Shown: positions 36,866-46,109, numbered from the stretch's first letter. The stretch is 54,773 nt of DNA from an uncultured Sphingomonas sp. (GCA_913775975.1 CAJYLQ010000001.1:1-54773), one strand, 5' to 3'. Notes: generated from the sequence alone by a model not told the origin. Made by a program: numbers and translations.

Positions 36866-37858
36866 TCAGCCTAGGGCGGCCGGTGCCGGCTCCGCCAGCC
36901 CCTTCTCGCGCCGCCAGTCGGGGCTGTGCAGGGTGGACAGATAGCGGAAGCCCGTGTCGCACAGGATCGTCGCGACGCGGCTGCCCGGCCCCAGCCGCCG
37001 CGCCAGCCGCACGGCGCCCGCCACGTTGATGCCCGACGACAGGCCCAGGCACAGCCCCTCCTCGTCCAGCAGCCGGCGGACCCAGCCATAGCCCTCGGCA
37101 TCCGACACGCGGAACTGCATGTCGACCGGCGCGCCCTCCAGATTGGCGGTGATCCGGCCCTGCCCGATCCCCTCCGCCACCGAAGACCCCTCCGCCTTCA
37201 GTTCGCCATGCTCATAATAGTTGAACAGCGCCGCGCCATGCGGGTCGGTCAGCGCGATCGTGATCCGCTCGTCATGCGCCTTCAGCCCCATGCCGACACC
37301 GGCCAGCGTGCCGCCGGTGCCCGCCGCGCAGGTGAAGCCGTCGATGCGGCCGTCCATCTGCGTCCAGATCTCTTCGGCGGTGCCGGTGATATGGCCGCGA
37401 CGGTTGGCGATGTTGTCGAACTGGTTCGCCCAGATCGCGCCGGGCGTTTCTTCCGCGATGCGGCGCGATGTGTGCACAAAGTGACACGGACTGGCGTAGG
37501 GCGCGGCAGGAACCAGCACAAGTTCGGCGCCCAGCGCGCGCAGCGTATCCATCTTCTCCCGGCTCTGTGTTTCCGGCATCACGATGATCGTGCGATAGCC
37601 CTTGGCATTGGCCACCAGCGCCAGCCCGATGCCGGTATTGCCCGCCGTACCCTCCACGATCGTACCGCCCGGCGCCAGCTGCCCGCGCGCCTCCGCATCC
37701 TCGACGATCGCCAGCGCCGCCCGGTCCTTGATCGACGCGCCGGGGTTGGCGAATTCGCACTTGCCGAAGATGTCCGCCCCCGCCTCCGCGCTCGGGCCTT
37801 TCAGCCGGACGAGCGGGGTGTTGCCGATAAGGGCCAGCGTGTCGGAAGCGATTGTCAT
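36866..37858 (-). CDS. cysK: Cysteine synthase (O-acetylserine sulfhydrylase)
   Basis: 330 aa PLP enzyme making cysteine from O-acetylserine and sulfide. The opening IGNTPLVRLKG, the PLP lysine in NPGASIKDRAA (Lys44) and the substrate loop EGTAGNTGIG (69-78) are visible. AGTGGTLAGVGMGLK holds the phosphate-binding glycine loop and LGLSSGINVAGAV follows near the C-terminus. Start set at ATG 37858 (MTIASDTLALIGNTP); the frame upstream is unrelated. CysK versus CysM cannot be fully settled, though length and the C-terminus favour CysK type A. Confidence 0.92.
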   Translation of the reverse strand: MTIASDTLALIGNTPLVRLKGPSAEAGADIFGKCEFANPGASIKDRAALAIVEDAEARGQLAPGGTIVEGTAGNTGIGLALVANAKGYRTIIVMPETQSREKMDTLRALGAELVLVPAAPYASPCHFVHTSRRIAEETPGAIWANQFDNIANRRGHITGTAEEIWTQMDGRIDGFTCAAGTGGTLAGVGMGLKAHDERITIALTDPHGAALFNYYEHGELKAEGSSVAEGIGQGRITANLEGAPVDMQFRVSDAEGYGWVRRLLDEEGLCLGLSSGINVAGAVRLARRLGPGSRVATILCDTGFRYLSTLHSPDWRREKGLAEPAPAALG

Positions 37859-38031
37859 GGCTCGCAGATAGGGCGGCGGCGGCTCCCGGCCAAGCGAACT
37901 ATGCTTGCCGCGCCCCAAGCCCGGCTCACCACGGCGCCGGCGAAAACCGTTACTCCGGCGCGCTGATTTTCGCATTCGCAGCACAACATGCTTGACCATG
38001 CGCCCCCCGATCGGCGAAGCGCGATAGCGCT

Positions 38032-38415
38032 ATGAAGAGCCTCCCCCTTCTCCTCGCCCTTCCCCTGCTGGCGCTGGGCGCCTGCAACTCGAAGCCTGCT
38101 CAGCCGGAAGTGGTTGAAACCAACCCCGATCCGCTGAAGAACCAGCTGGCGCAGGCCGCCCCGGTGGAGCTGCCGCCCGCGATCCGCGCGGACAAGACGC
38201 TGCGCTGCACCGACGGTTCGCTGGTCGGCGTCACCTTCTTCCAGGGTGACAAGCAGGTCGTGCTGCGCGCGCCCTCCACCGCGTCGCCGCTGCGCCTCGT
38301 CGCGCCAGAAGCGGGCAAGCCCTTCGTGGCGGAGAACGGCACGCAGGTTACCGGTAACGAGAAGAAGGTGTCGGTGACGCTGCCGGGCAAGCCCGCCCTG
38401 TCCTGCCACGACTGA
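38032..38415 (+). CDS. Lipoprotein with MliC-like lysozyme-inhibitor features
   Basis: 127 aa. Lipoprotein signal peptide (MKSLPLLLALPLLALGAC, lipobox LGAC, Cys18). The mature part has a short Pro-rich linker, then a beta-rich domain (about 50-127) with two cysteines (CTDGS and the terminal SCHD) and the pattern C-T-D-G-S-x-V-x-V-x-F followed by an L-R strand, reminiscent of MliC/PliC C-type lysozyme inhibitors. The resemblance is by eye and modest; 'lipoprotein of unknown function' is the safe label. A strong terminator follows. Confidence 0.75.
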   Translation: MKSLPLLLALPLLALGACNSKPAQPEVVETNPDPLKNQLAQAAPVELPPAIRADKTLRCTDGSLVGVTFFQGDKQVVLRAPSTASPLRLVAPEAGKPFVAENGTQVTGNEKKVSVTLPGKPALSCHD

Positions 38416-38439
38416 TCTTCCCACGATCCCGCCCACACC

Positions 38440-38470
38440 GGGCCGGCGGAGCGATCCGCCGGCCCTTTTT
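38440..38470 (+). terminator. Rho-independent terminator
   Basis: A perfect 11-bp stem GGGCCGGCGGA / TCCGCCGGCCC with loop GCGA is followed by TTTTT, 24 bp after the lipoprotein stop. Confidence 0.9.
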
Positions 38471-38540
38471 CGTTTTCGTCGGCGAACTTGCGTGGCGCTG
38501 CTTGCCACCGGCACCGACCCGCGCCACCTTGCGCGGGAAG

Positions 38541-39272
38541 ATGGACCGCCTCGATCCGCGCACCGTTCTGGCCGCTTATGGCATCGGGGTTTTCCCCATG
38601 GCGGATGCGCGGGATGCCCCCGGCATCTACTGGGTCGAGCCGCGCCACCGCGCGATCCTGCCGCTGGACGGTTTCCACCTGTCCCGCTCGCTGCGCGGCA
38701 CCATCCGTCGCGACCGTTTCCGTGTCACCGCCAATCGCGACTTCGCCGCTATGATCCGCCTGTGTGCGCAAAGCGCGGCCGACCGGCCCGAGACCTGGAT
38801 CAACGGCACGATCGAGACCGTCTTCCTGCGCCTGCACGCCATGGGGATGGCGCATTCCATCGAGTGCTGGGACGATGACCGGCTCGTCGGCGGGTTGTAC
38901 GGGCTGGCGATGGGGCGCGCGTTCTTCGGCGAGAGCATGGTCAGCCGCGCGACCGACGCTTCCAAGGTCGCGCTCGCCTGGCTGGTGGCGCGGCTGCGGG
39001 TCGGCGGCTTCACGCTGCTCGACTGCCAGTTCCAGACCCCCCACCTCGCCTCGCTGGGCGCGGTGGAGGTGCCGCGGGAGCGCTATGTGGCGCTGTTGGC
39101 GGCGGCGCTGGACGGTACGGCGGGGGTCGCGGCCGGTGTCGGCGTCGCGCCCGGTGCCGGTATGGCGGGCGATTTCGGCGCGCTGGACCGCGCCGGCGAG
39201 CTGCCGACCGATTCGGTGTCGGGCCCGGTCGCGGGGAAGGACATCGTGCAGCTCTTGACCCAGACGTCGTAG
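38541..39272 (+). CDS. aat: Leucyl/phenylalanyl-tRNA--protein transferase
   Basis: 243 aa. Transfers Leu or Phe from tRNA to N-terminal Lys/Arg of proteins, marking them for ClpAP through the N-end rule. It shows AYGIGVFPMAD (26-36), YWVEPRHRAILPLDGFHLSRSL, WINGTIETVFLRLHAMGMAHSIE (conserved catalytic region), GGLYGLAMGRAFFGESMVS and LLDCQFQTPHLASLGAVEV. The ATG at 38541 with GGGAAG upstream is preferred over upstream codons. The last 63 codons run antisense to the DUF2155 gene, ending GKDIVQLLTQTS. Confidence 0.94.
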   Translation: MDRLDPRTVLAAYGIGVFPMADARDAPGIYWVEPRHRAILPLDGFHLSRSLRGTIRRDRFRVTANRDFAAMIRLCAQSAADRPETWINGTIETVFLRLHAMGMAHSIECWDDDRLVGGLYGLAMGRAFFGESMVSRATDASKVALAWLVARLRVGGFTLLDCQFQTPHLASLGAVEVPRERYVALLAAALDGTAGVAAGVGVAPGAGMAGDFGALDRAGELPTDSVSGPVAGKDIVQLLTQTS

Positions 39273-39736
39273 ACCGGGTGCTGGACAACGTTCAGCGACG
39301 GACGCTCCTTGAACAACCAGCCCGAGAAGACGCGCCGCCACTGCCGGTCCGCGCCGCGCACCTCGACCTGCACGAAACCGCCCGTCAACGGCTCCGCTTC
39401 CCACGGCGCCGTCTTTTCGCAGGCACTCAGTCGTACGACGACGTCGCCGACCCGCGCCGCGCCGCCCGGTTTCAGCGTGATCTCCCGCGCGTCGCCATTC
39501 CGCTTGTTGAGCAGGCCTAGCGTCGCGACGCGTTGCGCCATCGGCGTCGCGCCATCCACGACGGCGTCGGCCCCGGTCGCGATCGTCTCGATATTGTCGG
39601 GCGCACCCTCCGGCACCACCTGCGCGACCCGCGTCGCGGCCGGATCGGCGCGACGCTCCTGCAAGGTGCGCCAGCCCAGCCAGCCCCCCGCCAGCAAGGC
39701 CGCGGCCACGATGGCCGCGGCAAGCCAGCGTATCAT
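39083..39736 (-). CDS. DUF2155 domain membrane-anchored protein
   Basis: 217 aa. N-terminal transmembrane helix or uncleaved signal (about 3-22, RWLAAAIVAAALLAGGWLG), then the conserved DUF2155 domain (about 60-170) with LGLLNKRNGDAREITLKPG, LSACEKTAPWE and YDVWVKSCTMSFP. An Ala/Pro/Ser-rich tail follows (about 172-217). Function is unknown; the family is alphaproteobacterial and usually sits beside aat and the NDUFA12 gene. The ATG at 39736 overlaps the NDUFA12 stop (ATGA). The 3' 190 bp overlap aat on the opposite strand. Confidence 0.9.
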   Translation of the reverse strand: MIRWLAAAIVAAALLAGGWLGWRTLQERRADPAATRVAQVVPEGAPDNIETIATGADAVVDGATPMAQRVATLGLLNKRNGDAREITLKPGGAARVGDVVVRLSACEKTAPWEAEPLTGGFVQVEVRGADRQWRRVFSGWLFKERPSLNVVQHPVYDVWVKSCTMSFPATGPDTESVGSSPARSSAPKSPAIPAPGATPTPAATPAVPSSAAANSAT

Positions 39737-40128
39737 CCCTCTGGCGTCCACGCTTCATAGTCGCCGGTCGCGGCGGCGCGCTGGCCGCCCTTTTCCAGCG
39801 CACCGGCGGGGCGATAGGCGAGCGCGGTGCCGGTCAGATTGGGAATGGCCGGCTTCTGCCAGGGCCGTTGCGGCGGCAGCGCGTCATCGGGCACGCCGTC
39901 GATCTGGTGATGCAGCCAGCTGAACCATTCCGGCGGCACCCGGCTGGCGTCGTTGGCGCCACTGTAGATCACCCAGCGACGCGGTGTGCCGGCGGTGTCG
40001 GTGCCACCTTCGTAATAGACGTTGCCCAGCGCGTCCTCGCCGACCTTCCGCTTGCCGCGCAGGCCGTAGAAGATGGTGGTCCAGCTGGCGCCGTTCCACC
40101 AGGTGAAGGGATTGCGGTTGATGCCCAT
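39733..40128 (-). CDS. NADH:ubiquinone oxidoreductase NDUFA12 (B17.2) subunit
   Basis: 131 aa. Accessory subunit of respiratory complex I, found in alphaproteobacteria and mitochondria. Family features: FTWWNGASWTTIFYGLRGKRKVGEDALGN (cut here), YYEGG-TD, RRWVIYSGANDASRVPPEWFSWLHHQID in two pieces, then PWQKPAIPNLTGTALAYRP. No membrane helix. It lies 9 bp after the DUF192 gene and overlaps the DUF2155 start. Confidence 0.95.
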   Translation of the reverse strand: MGINRNPFTWWNGASWTTIFYGLRGKRKVGEDALGNVYYEGGTDTAGTPRRWVIYSGANDASRVPPEWFSWLHHQIDGVPDDALPPQRPWQKPAIPNLTGTALAYRPAGALEKGGQRAAATGDYEAWTPEG

Positions 40129-40137
40129 GGCGCCCGC

Positions 40138-40650
40138 TTACCGCGCCGAGCCGCCGCCAGCAACCGCTGCCTTGGGCCATGTGACGCGATCGCCTTCGCC
40201 GATGCCCAGTTCCGCGGTGCGACCGCCCGGCACCTCCAGCACCGCCGCCACCGGCTCCATCGACGACACGCCGTCCTGCGAGAAGGGGATGGTGTTCTCC
40301 GCGATGCGCGCGATCGTGCCGTCGGCGCGGATGAAGATGATGTCGAGCGGGCTCGGCGTATCCTTCATCCAGAAACGCGCGACCTTCGGCGCGCCGCCAT
40401 CTGGCGGATAGGGCGCAAAGAGCATGCCGAAATCGGGCGCCAGCCCGGTGCGGAACATCAGCCCATGCTCCTGCTCCGCCGGCGTGCGCGCCAGTTCGGC
40501 GCGGAAGACGTGGCGGCCGCCCGCCCCTTGCCCTGCGCTCTCGATCGTCACCGGTACGACGCGGACGCCGCCGGCAGCGGCATCGTCGCCGCGACCGCAT
40601 CCCGACAGGGCGGCCGCCGCCAACAGCGCGAACACGATCGGCATCCTCAT
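40138..40650 (-). CDS. DUF192 lipoprotein
   Basis: 170 aa. Lipoprotein signal ([18 protein letters not shown], lipobox LSGC). The DUF192 domain (about 35-165) shows the usual [47 protein letters not shown] (cut) and [13 protein letters not shown] motifs. Family function is unknown; some members are suspected to handle small ligands in the envelope. The ATG at 40650 overlaps the cold-shock gene stop (ATGA); an ATG two codons in is the alternative. Confidence 0.92.
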   Translation of the reverse strand: MRMPIVFALLAAAALSGCGRGDDAAAGGVRVVPVTIESAGQGAGGRHVFRAELARTPAEQEHGLMFRTGLAPDFGMLFAPYPPDGGAPKVARFWMKDTPSPLDIIFIRADGTIARIAENTIPFSQDGVSSMEPVAAVLEVPGGRTAELGIGEGDRVTWPKAAVAGGGSAR

Positions 40651-41207
40651 GCCGGCCGCTCCACCGCAACCGCCAGCGCGCCCTTGCGCCCGTTCACGAT
40701 CCGCGCCGCGATCGGCTCTTCGGGCATGACCTCTCCGATCCCGGCGCGGCGTAGCGTTTCCATATGCACGAACACGTCGCTGCCATCGGTATCGCGGACC
40801 AGAAAACCGTATCCCTTCAGCCGGTTGAACCATTTGACGCGCGTAACCTCGAAAGGCCCGGCGGCATCGATCAGCGACACCGGATCGACCCGTACCGCCG
40901 CCGGCCGGGGCCGCCCCTCCGCCGGCTCCACGACCGCGTCGGTCAGGTCGATGCGCAGGATCTCGCTGGCCTGGAACCCGCGCTCCCGCCGGACCACCAA
41001 GGCCTCGATCCGCGCGCCTTCGGGCAGGGTGCGGCGGCCATGCGGCTGCAGGACGCTGAAATGTACCAGCACATCACCGATGGACGCGTCGTCGCACACC
41101 GCGAAGCCGAAGCCGCGGGTCGTGTCGAACCATTTGACGACGCCGGTCACCGCCACCGGCTGGCGGCCGTCGTCGATCGGCTCAGGCCGGAACGCTTCAG
41201 CCCTCAT
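40647..41207 (-). CDS. Cold-shock protein with two CSD domains
   Basis: 186 aa. Two cold-shock OB folds in tandem: first about 18-86 ([15 protein letters not shown] with RNP1 and DVLVHFS with RNP2), second about 118-184 ([14 protein letters not shown] and DVFVHM). Binds single-stranded nucleic acid, probably RNA. Double-CSD proteins are typical of alphaproteobacteria. ATG at 41207 with AGGGG upstream. First of a tight four-gene run csp-DUF192-NDUFA12-DUF2155, most members overlapping. Confidence 0.93.
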   Translation of the reverse strand: MRAEAFRPEPIDDGRQPVAVTGVVKWFDTTRGFGFAVCDDASIGDVLVHFSVLQPHGRRTLPEGARIEALVVRRERGFQASEILRIDLTDAVVEPAEGRPRPAAVRVDPVSLIDAAGPFEVTRVKWFNRLKGYGFLVRDTDGSDVFVHMETLRRAGIGEVMPEEPIAARIVNGRKGALAVAVERPA

Positions 41208-41232
41208 GCAACACCCCTGTTACCGTTAATGG

Positions 41233-41805
41233 TTAGCACGGTTCTGAGTCGTCGCAAGCCATGCTGGCGGAATGCGTATCAAACTGGGGCACCTCTCCCG
41301 GTTGGGCATCAACAATTTTGCGTGCGATCGCAAAACCATGGCCCGCGCGGATCATCGCCGCCACCTGTCGCTCGCGCAGATCGCGATCCGCCGGCGCCGA
41401 CGCATAGGGGCCAAAGCGCCGGCGACGGGCAAAGGCGAGCGCGCTGGCCGGCGCTTGCCCGGCCGCCGCCTCCCGCACGGGCGCGGCATCCTCCGCCTCG
41501 ATGCCCGCCTGCCGCAGCGCCATCGCGACGCGGCCTGCGCCCAGGCCGCGCCGCGTCAGCGCCGCCCCCTTCGCCTCCGCCCAGCCGCGATCGTCGATAT
41601 AGCCGCGCGCCGCCATCCGCGCGGCGACCCCGCCAGGATCGGGGGCGTCAGCCTCCGCCCAGCCGCGCTCGCGCAGCTTTCGCGCCAGATAATCGGTCAG
41701 CTTGCCTTGCGTTGTGGCAAACCGCTCGACATAGCGGAGGGCTATCCGCTCCAGCGCGGCAGCATCGAGGGGGGGGAGCGACCGGCGAACCTTTTCCATC
41801 GCCAT
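41233..41805 (-). CDS. recX: Regulatory protein RecX
   Basis: 190 aa, three-helix RecX repeats; modulates RecA filaments. It has DAAALERIALRYVERFATTQGKLTDYLARKLRERG (in pieces), RGYIDDRGWAEAKGAALTRRGLG and ALAFARRRRFGPYA followed by RQVAAMIRAGHGFAIARKI, the normal RecX layout. The start is ATG 41805 or 41799; no good ribosome site decides. The 5' end faces the ligase gene 64 bp away, so the two promoters must overlap. Confidence 0.9.
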   Translation of the reverse strand: MAMEKVRRSLPPLDAAALERIALRYVERFATTQGKLTDYLARKLRERGWAEADAPDPGGVAARMAARGYIDDRGWAEAKGAALTRRGLGAGRVAMALRQAGIEAEDAAPVREAAAGQAPASALAFARRRRFGPYASAPADRDLRERQVAAMIRAGHGFAIARKIVDAQPGEVPQFDTHSASMACDDSEPC

Positions 41806-41869
41806 GTTTGTGCCACACTGGTTGCCGAGAGGGAAACAAGGGGCGCCTCGTGCGCGCCGCGACGGAACC

Positions 41870-43633
41870 ATGAAGGCAAAGACGATGACGACCGACACGC
41901 CCATCCCGGCCGCGCCTGCCGCCACGCCGACCGAGGACGCGCTGCCCCGCCGCTTTGCCGATTTCGCGACGCTGGGCGAGGCGCTGGACTATGCCGCCAG
42001 CGGATCGCGCGGCCTGAACTTCCACGACGCGCGCGGCACGCTGACCCGCCCCTATTCCTTCTCCGAGCTGCGCACCGACGCGCTGGCCGCCGCGCGCCGC
42101 CTGATCGCGGCGGGCGTGAAGCCCCAGGACCGGGTCGCGCTGGTCGCGGAAACCTCGGCGGAGTTTGCGGCGCTGTTCTTCGGCACCGTCTATGCCGGCG
42201 CTTGGCCGGTGCCGCTGCCGCTGCCCACCTCGTTCGGCGGGCGCGACCATTATATCGACCAGCTGCGCGTGCAGCTGAGCAGCTGCGACCCCGTCATGCT
42301 GATCTTCCCGCCCGAACTGGCCGCGATGGCGGGCGAGGCGGCGCGGCTGTCGAACGTGCCGGGAATCGACTGGGCGGAACTGAGCGCGCGGCCCGCGCCC
42401 GATGCGCCGCTGCCGGCGGCCGATGCGGACGCGATCGCGTATCTGCAATATTCCAGCGGTTCCACCCGCTTCCCGCACGGCGTCGCGATCACCCACCGCG
42501 CGCTGCTGAACAACCTGGCCGCGCACAGCCACGGCATGGCGATCCAGGCCTCGGACCGGTGCGTTTCGTGGCTGCCCTGGTATCACGACATGGGGCTGGT
42601 CGGCTGCTTCCTGTCGCCGGTCGCCAACCAGGTGTCGACCGATTATCTGAAGACGGAGGATTTCGCCCGTCGCCCGCTGGCGTGGCTGGATCTCATCAGC
42701 CGCCACCAGGGCACCACCCTCTCCTATTCCCCGACGTTCGGCTATGACATCTGCGCGCGCCGCATGTCGTCGCAGACGCGCGCGTCGGACCGTTTCGACC
42801 TGTCGCGCTGGCGGGTCGCGGGCAACGGCGCGGACATGATCCGCCCCGACGTGATGCAGGACTTCGTCGACGCCTTCGCCGATGCCGGGTTCAAGGCGAG
42901 CGCCTTCCTGCCCTCCTACGGCCTTGCCGAAGCGACGCTGGCGGTCTCGATCATGCCGCCGGGTGAGGGCATCCGCGTCGAGCTGGTCGAGGAGACGGAA
43001 CTGTCGGGCGGCGATCATGACGGCCACCGCCCGCAGCGGTTCCGCGCGATCGTCAATTGCGGCAAGCCGGTGCGCGACATGAAGGTCGAGGTGCGCGAGG
43101 AAGACGGCGCCCTGCTGCCCGAACGCGCGATCGGCAAGATCTGGTGCGCGGGCCCGTCCGTCATGGTCGGCTATTTCCGCGACGACGCCGCCACCGACGC
43201 CTGCATGGCCGATGGCTGGCTGGATACCGGCGACATGGGCTATATGTCGGACGGCTACCTTTACATCGTCGGCCGCGCCAAGGACATGATCATCGTCAAC
43301 GGCAAGAATCACTGGCCGCAGGACATCGAATGGGCGGTGGAGCAGCTGCCCGGCTTCAAGGCCGGCGACATCGCAGCCTTCGCGATCACCACGCCGGGCG
43401 GCGAGGAGACGCCGGCCGTGCTCGTCCAGTGCCGCAGCAGCGACGAGGCCGAGCGCCAGCGCCTGCGCGAGGAGATTCGCGAACGCGTCCGCTCCGTCAC
43501 TGGCATGAACTGCGTGATCGAACTGATCCCGCCACGCACCCTGCCGCGCACCTCGTCGGGCAAGCTGAGTCGGGCGAAGGCGCGCAACCTGTACCTGGCC
43601 GGCGAGATCAAGCCCTACGCGATCGCCGCCTGA
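41870..43633 (+). CDS. Fatty-acyl-AMP ligase (FAAL-like acyl-CoA synthetase superfamily)
   Basis: 587 aa ANL-superfamily enzyme activating fatty acids as acyl-adenylates. Core motif YLQYSSGSTRFPHGV (191-205), SWLPWYHDMGLVG (233-245, a FAAL hallmark), SYGLAEATLAVSI, the LDTGDMGYMSDGYLYIVGRAKDMII segment (cut) and a C-terminal lysine in TSSGKLSR. No carrier-protein domain is fused. In related organisms such ligases feed polyketide, lipopeptide or sphingolipid-type pathways, but no partner gene lies here, so the pathway is unknown. Start ATG 41870 or 41885; the second has AAGG at good spacing. Confidence 0.87.
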   Translation: MKAKTMTTDTPIPAAPAATPTEDALPRRFADFATLGEALDYAASGSRGLNFHDARGTLTRPYSFSELRTDALAAARRLIAAGVKPQDRVALVAETSAEFAALFFGTVYAGAWPVPLPLPTSFGGRDHYIDQLRVQLSSCDPVMLIFPPELAAMAGEAARLSNVPGIDWAELSARPAPDAPLPAADADAIAYLQYSSGSTRFPHGVAITHRALLNNLAAHSHGMAIQASDRCVSWLPWYHDMGLVGCFLSPVANQVSTDYLKTEDFARRPLAWLDLISRHQGTTLSYSPTFGYDICARRMSSQTRASDRFDLSRWRVAGNGADMIRPDVMQDFVDAFADAGFKASAFLPSYGLAEATLAVSIMPPGEGIRVELVEETELSGGDHDGHRPQRFRAIVNCGKPVRDMKVEVREEDGALLPERAIGKIWCAGPSVMVGYFRDDAATDACMADGWLDTGDMGYMSDGYLYIVGRAKDMIIVNGKNHWPQDIEWAVEQLPGFKAGDIAAFAITTPGGEETPAVLVQCRSSDEAERQRLREEIRERVRSVTGMNCVIELIPPRTLPRTSSGKLSRAKARNLYLAGEIKPYAIAA

Positions 43634-43757
43634 CCCGAGCGCTGGCGGCGAAGGGGGGAACCGGCCGTACGGGGCGGGCGGCCCGCCGCATGAGACGCGC
43701 GGATACGTAAACCGCGCGGCAACCTTCCGCTAACCTGTATCGGCTATCCGGGAGCCC

Positions 43758-46103
43758 GTGAGCCAGCCCCAGACCTCGATTCAACCGACCAGGGTCGCGC
43801 TGCGCGACCTGCTGGCGCTGCGCGAGGGACGGGACCGGGCGGAATGGGGCCGCATCCGCGCGGCGCAACTCGCCGCCGGCCGACGCCTCGCCCCCTTCAT
43901 GTTCGCCGCCAACATGGCCGGCGCAGCGATGATCGTGCTGCTGCTGGATCATCGTATCACCATCCCCGTGCTGGGCGCGTGGATCGCGGCGATCGCGGCC
44001 GTATCGGGTTTTTCAGCGTATCAGCGGCTCCGCTCGCATCATCGCGACGATGGCTATGCCGGGCTGGGCGATATTCGCCGCACCGCGCTGGAGGGGCTGG
44101 CGATGGCGAGCGTCTGGGCGATCGTGCCGCTCTTCTTCTGTCATATCGCGGAGCCGTCCTGTGCGGGCTCGGCCATCGTGCTGGGCCTTATCATCACCGC
44201 TGCCGCGTTTCTGCTGGCGCCGGTGCTGCCGGGCGTGCTGGGCTTCGTACTGGGGCTGGGCGCGATCGGCACGGCCGACCTCGCGCTTGAGGGGCATTTC
44301 TATGGCGCGGCGGGTGTCCTTCTGTATGCGCTGCTGCTCGCCGCGATCGCGATCGGGCGTGCCAACACGATGGTCGCCCTACGCGCTGCCGAGATCGCGC
44401 TGGAGGAGCGGGACGAAACCGTCAGCCTGCTGCTGCGCGAGTTCGAGGATGCGGGTGCCGACTGGCTGTGGGAAACCGACGCCTCACGCCGGATCATCAA
44501 GGCAAGCCCGCGTTTCGCGGTCGCCTGCGGCCTCGACCCGGTCAGCATCAACGGGATGCCCTTCCTGCAGGTGCTCGCGGGACCCAGCTGGGAAACGGGC
44601 AATTTCGCCCCGGGGCTCCGCCAGCTGTCCGAGAAGCTGAAGGCGCGGCAGAGCTTTCGTGACCTGCGCCTGCCCGTCGAGGTGCGCGGGCAGAGCCGCT
44701 GGTGGGAACTGGCGGCCTCCCCGCGCTTCGACGATCGCGGCGCGTTTTGCGGGTTCCGGGGCGTCGGCTCGGACGTGACCGAGCAGCGCGACGCGGCGGA
44801 CAAGATCAACCGCATGGCGCGCAGCGACACGCTGACCGGCCTGCCCAACCGGCTGGCGATCAACGAGACGCTGGTCCGCGCGATGGTCGATGCGGAGAAA
44901 TGGCGCGGCCGCTGCGCGTTCATGATGATCGACCTCGACCGGTTCAAGGCCGTCAACGACACGCTCGGCCACCCCGTCGGCGACCGGCTGCTGGGCCGTG
45001 TCGCCGAGCGTCTGTCGCAACTGATGGACGACAATGCGATGTGCGGGCGGCTGGGCGGTGACGAATTCGCCGTCGTCGTGCGCGACGCGCAGGATCTGAA
45101 ACAGGTCGAACACCTTGCCCGCCGGATCATCGAGACGCTGTCGCGCGCCTATGACATGGACCAGCACACGCTGCACATCGGCGCCTCGGTCGGGCTGGCG
45201 ATCGGCCCGCGCGACGGCAAGACGGCCGAGGACCTGATCCGCTCTGCGGACCTTGCCCTCTATCAGTCGAAGGATGCGGGCGGCGGCGCGTTCCACATCT
45301 ACGAACCCGGCCTTCATGCGCGGGCAGAAGAGCGGCGCGTGCTGGAACAGGCGCTGCGCAAGGCGCTGGACCGGGGTGAGCTGCACCTGGCCTACCAACC
45401 CGTCGTCGATGCGCAGAGCGAATTGCTGACCGGGTTCGAGGCGCTGCTGCGGTGGAACAGCGCGGAATTCGGCGCCGTCTCTCCCGCCAAGTTCATTCCG
45501 CTGGCGGAGGATGCGCGGCTGATCGGCCCGATCGGCGACTGGGTGCTGCGGGCCGCGTGTCACGAGGCGGCGTGCTGGCCCGGATTCCTGCGCGTCGCCG
45601 TGAACGTATCGCCCGAACAGCTCAACAACCCGCAATTCGTCGATACCGTCGTCGCCGCGCTGGAAAGCTCCGGCCTCGCGCCCGAGCGGCTGGAGCTGGA
45701 AGTCACCGAGAGCGTGTTCATGCAGGAGGCGCTGGGCGCGACGCGCGTGCTGGAGCGGATCCTGGCGTTGGGCATCCGTCTGTCGCTCGACGATTTCGGC
45801 ACCGGCTATTCGTCGCTCGGCTATCTGTCGCGCACCCGCTTCTCGACGATCAAGATCGATCGCAGCTTCGTGCAGGGCGCGGCCAAGGGCGTGGCGGAGG
45901 CGACGGCGATCATCCGCGCCGTCGTCGCGCTGGCGCGCAGCCTGGACATGACGACGACCGCGGAGGGGGTGGAGACGGAAAGCGAACACCAGCTGGTGCG
46001 CGATTTTGGCTGCTCCAAGATCCAGGGCTATTATTTCAGCCGCCCCGTGCTGGTCGAGGAAGCGCGCGCGCTGGCGGAGCGGCGGCATCGGCAGGCCGCC
46101 TGA
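43758..46103 (+). CDS. Membrane GGDEF-EAL protein with PAS domain
   Basis: 781 aa. About six transmembrane helices (roughly 45-215), a PAS-like segment (about 230-345, WLWETDASRRIIKASPRFA), a GGDEF domain (about 350-510) with intact GGDEF, and an EAL domain (about 525-775) with GFEALLRW, NVSPEQL, LEVTESVF, LDDFGTGYSSL, IKIDRSFV and TAEGVET all present. Both cyclic-di-GMP synthesis and hydrolysis look possible. The product-inhibition I-site (RxxD) before GGDEF is replaced by DDNA, so feedback inhibition is probably missing. Start GTG at 43758 with GGAG only 3 bases upstream is not ideal. Likely monocistronic. Confidence 0.92.
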   Translation: MSQPQTSIQPTRVALRDLLALREGRDRAEWGRIRAAQLAAGRRLAPFMFAANMAGAAMIVLLLDHRITIPVLGAWIAAIAAVSGFSAYQRLRSHHRDDGYAGLGDIRRTALEGLAMASVWAIVPLFFCHIAEPSCAGSAIVLGLIITAAAFLLAPVLPGVLGFVLGLGAIGTADLALEGHFYGAAGVLLYALLLAAIAIGRANTMVALRAAEIALEERDETVSLLLREFEDAGADWLWETDASRRIIKASPRFAVACGLDPVSINGMPFLQVLAGPSWETGNFAPGLRQLSEKLKARQSFRDLRLPVEVRGQSRWWELAASPRFDDRGAFCGFRGVGSDVTEQRDAADKINRMARSDTLTGLPNRLAINETLVRAMVDAEKWRGRCAFMMIDLDRFKAVNDTLGHPVGDRLLGRVAERLSQLMDDNAMCGRLGGDEFAVVVRDAQDLKQVEHLARRIIETLSRAYDMDQHTLHIGASVGLAIGPRDGKTAEDLIRSADLALYQSKDAGGGAFHIYEPGLHARAEERRVLEQALRKALDRGELHLAYQPVVDAQSELLTGFEALLRWNSAEFGAVSPAKFIPLAEDARLIGPIGDWVLRAACHEAACWPGFLRVAVNVSPEQLNNPQFVDTVVAALESSGLAPERLELEVTESVFMQEALGATRVLERILALGIRLSLDDFGTGYSSLGYLSRTRFSTIKIDRSFVQGAAKGVAEATAIIRAVVALARSLDMTTTAEGVETESEHQLVRDFGCSKIQGYYFSRPVLVEEARALAERRHRQAA

Positions 46104-46109
46104 CCCGCC

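Noticed and set aside
41804..41869. Extension of the fatty-acyl-AMP ligase by 22 residues at its N-terminus
   Set aside because: The added residues are Arg/Gly/Pro-rich, would overlap the recX start, and lack a ribosome site; the ATG at 41870 or 41885 is more plausible.
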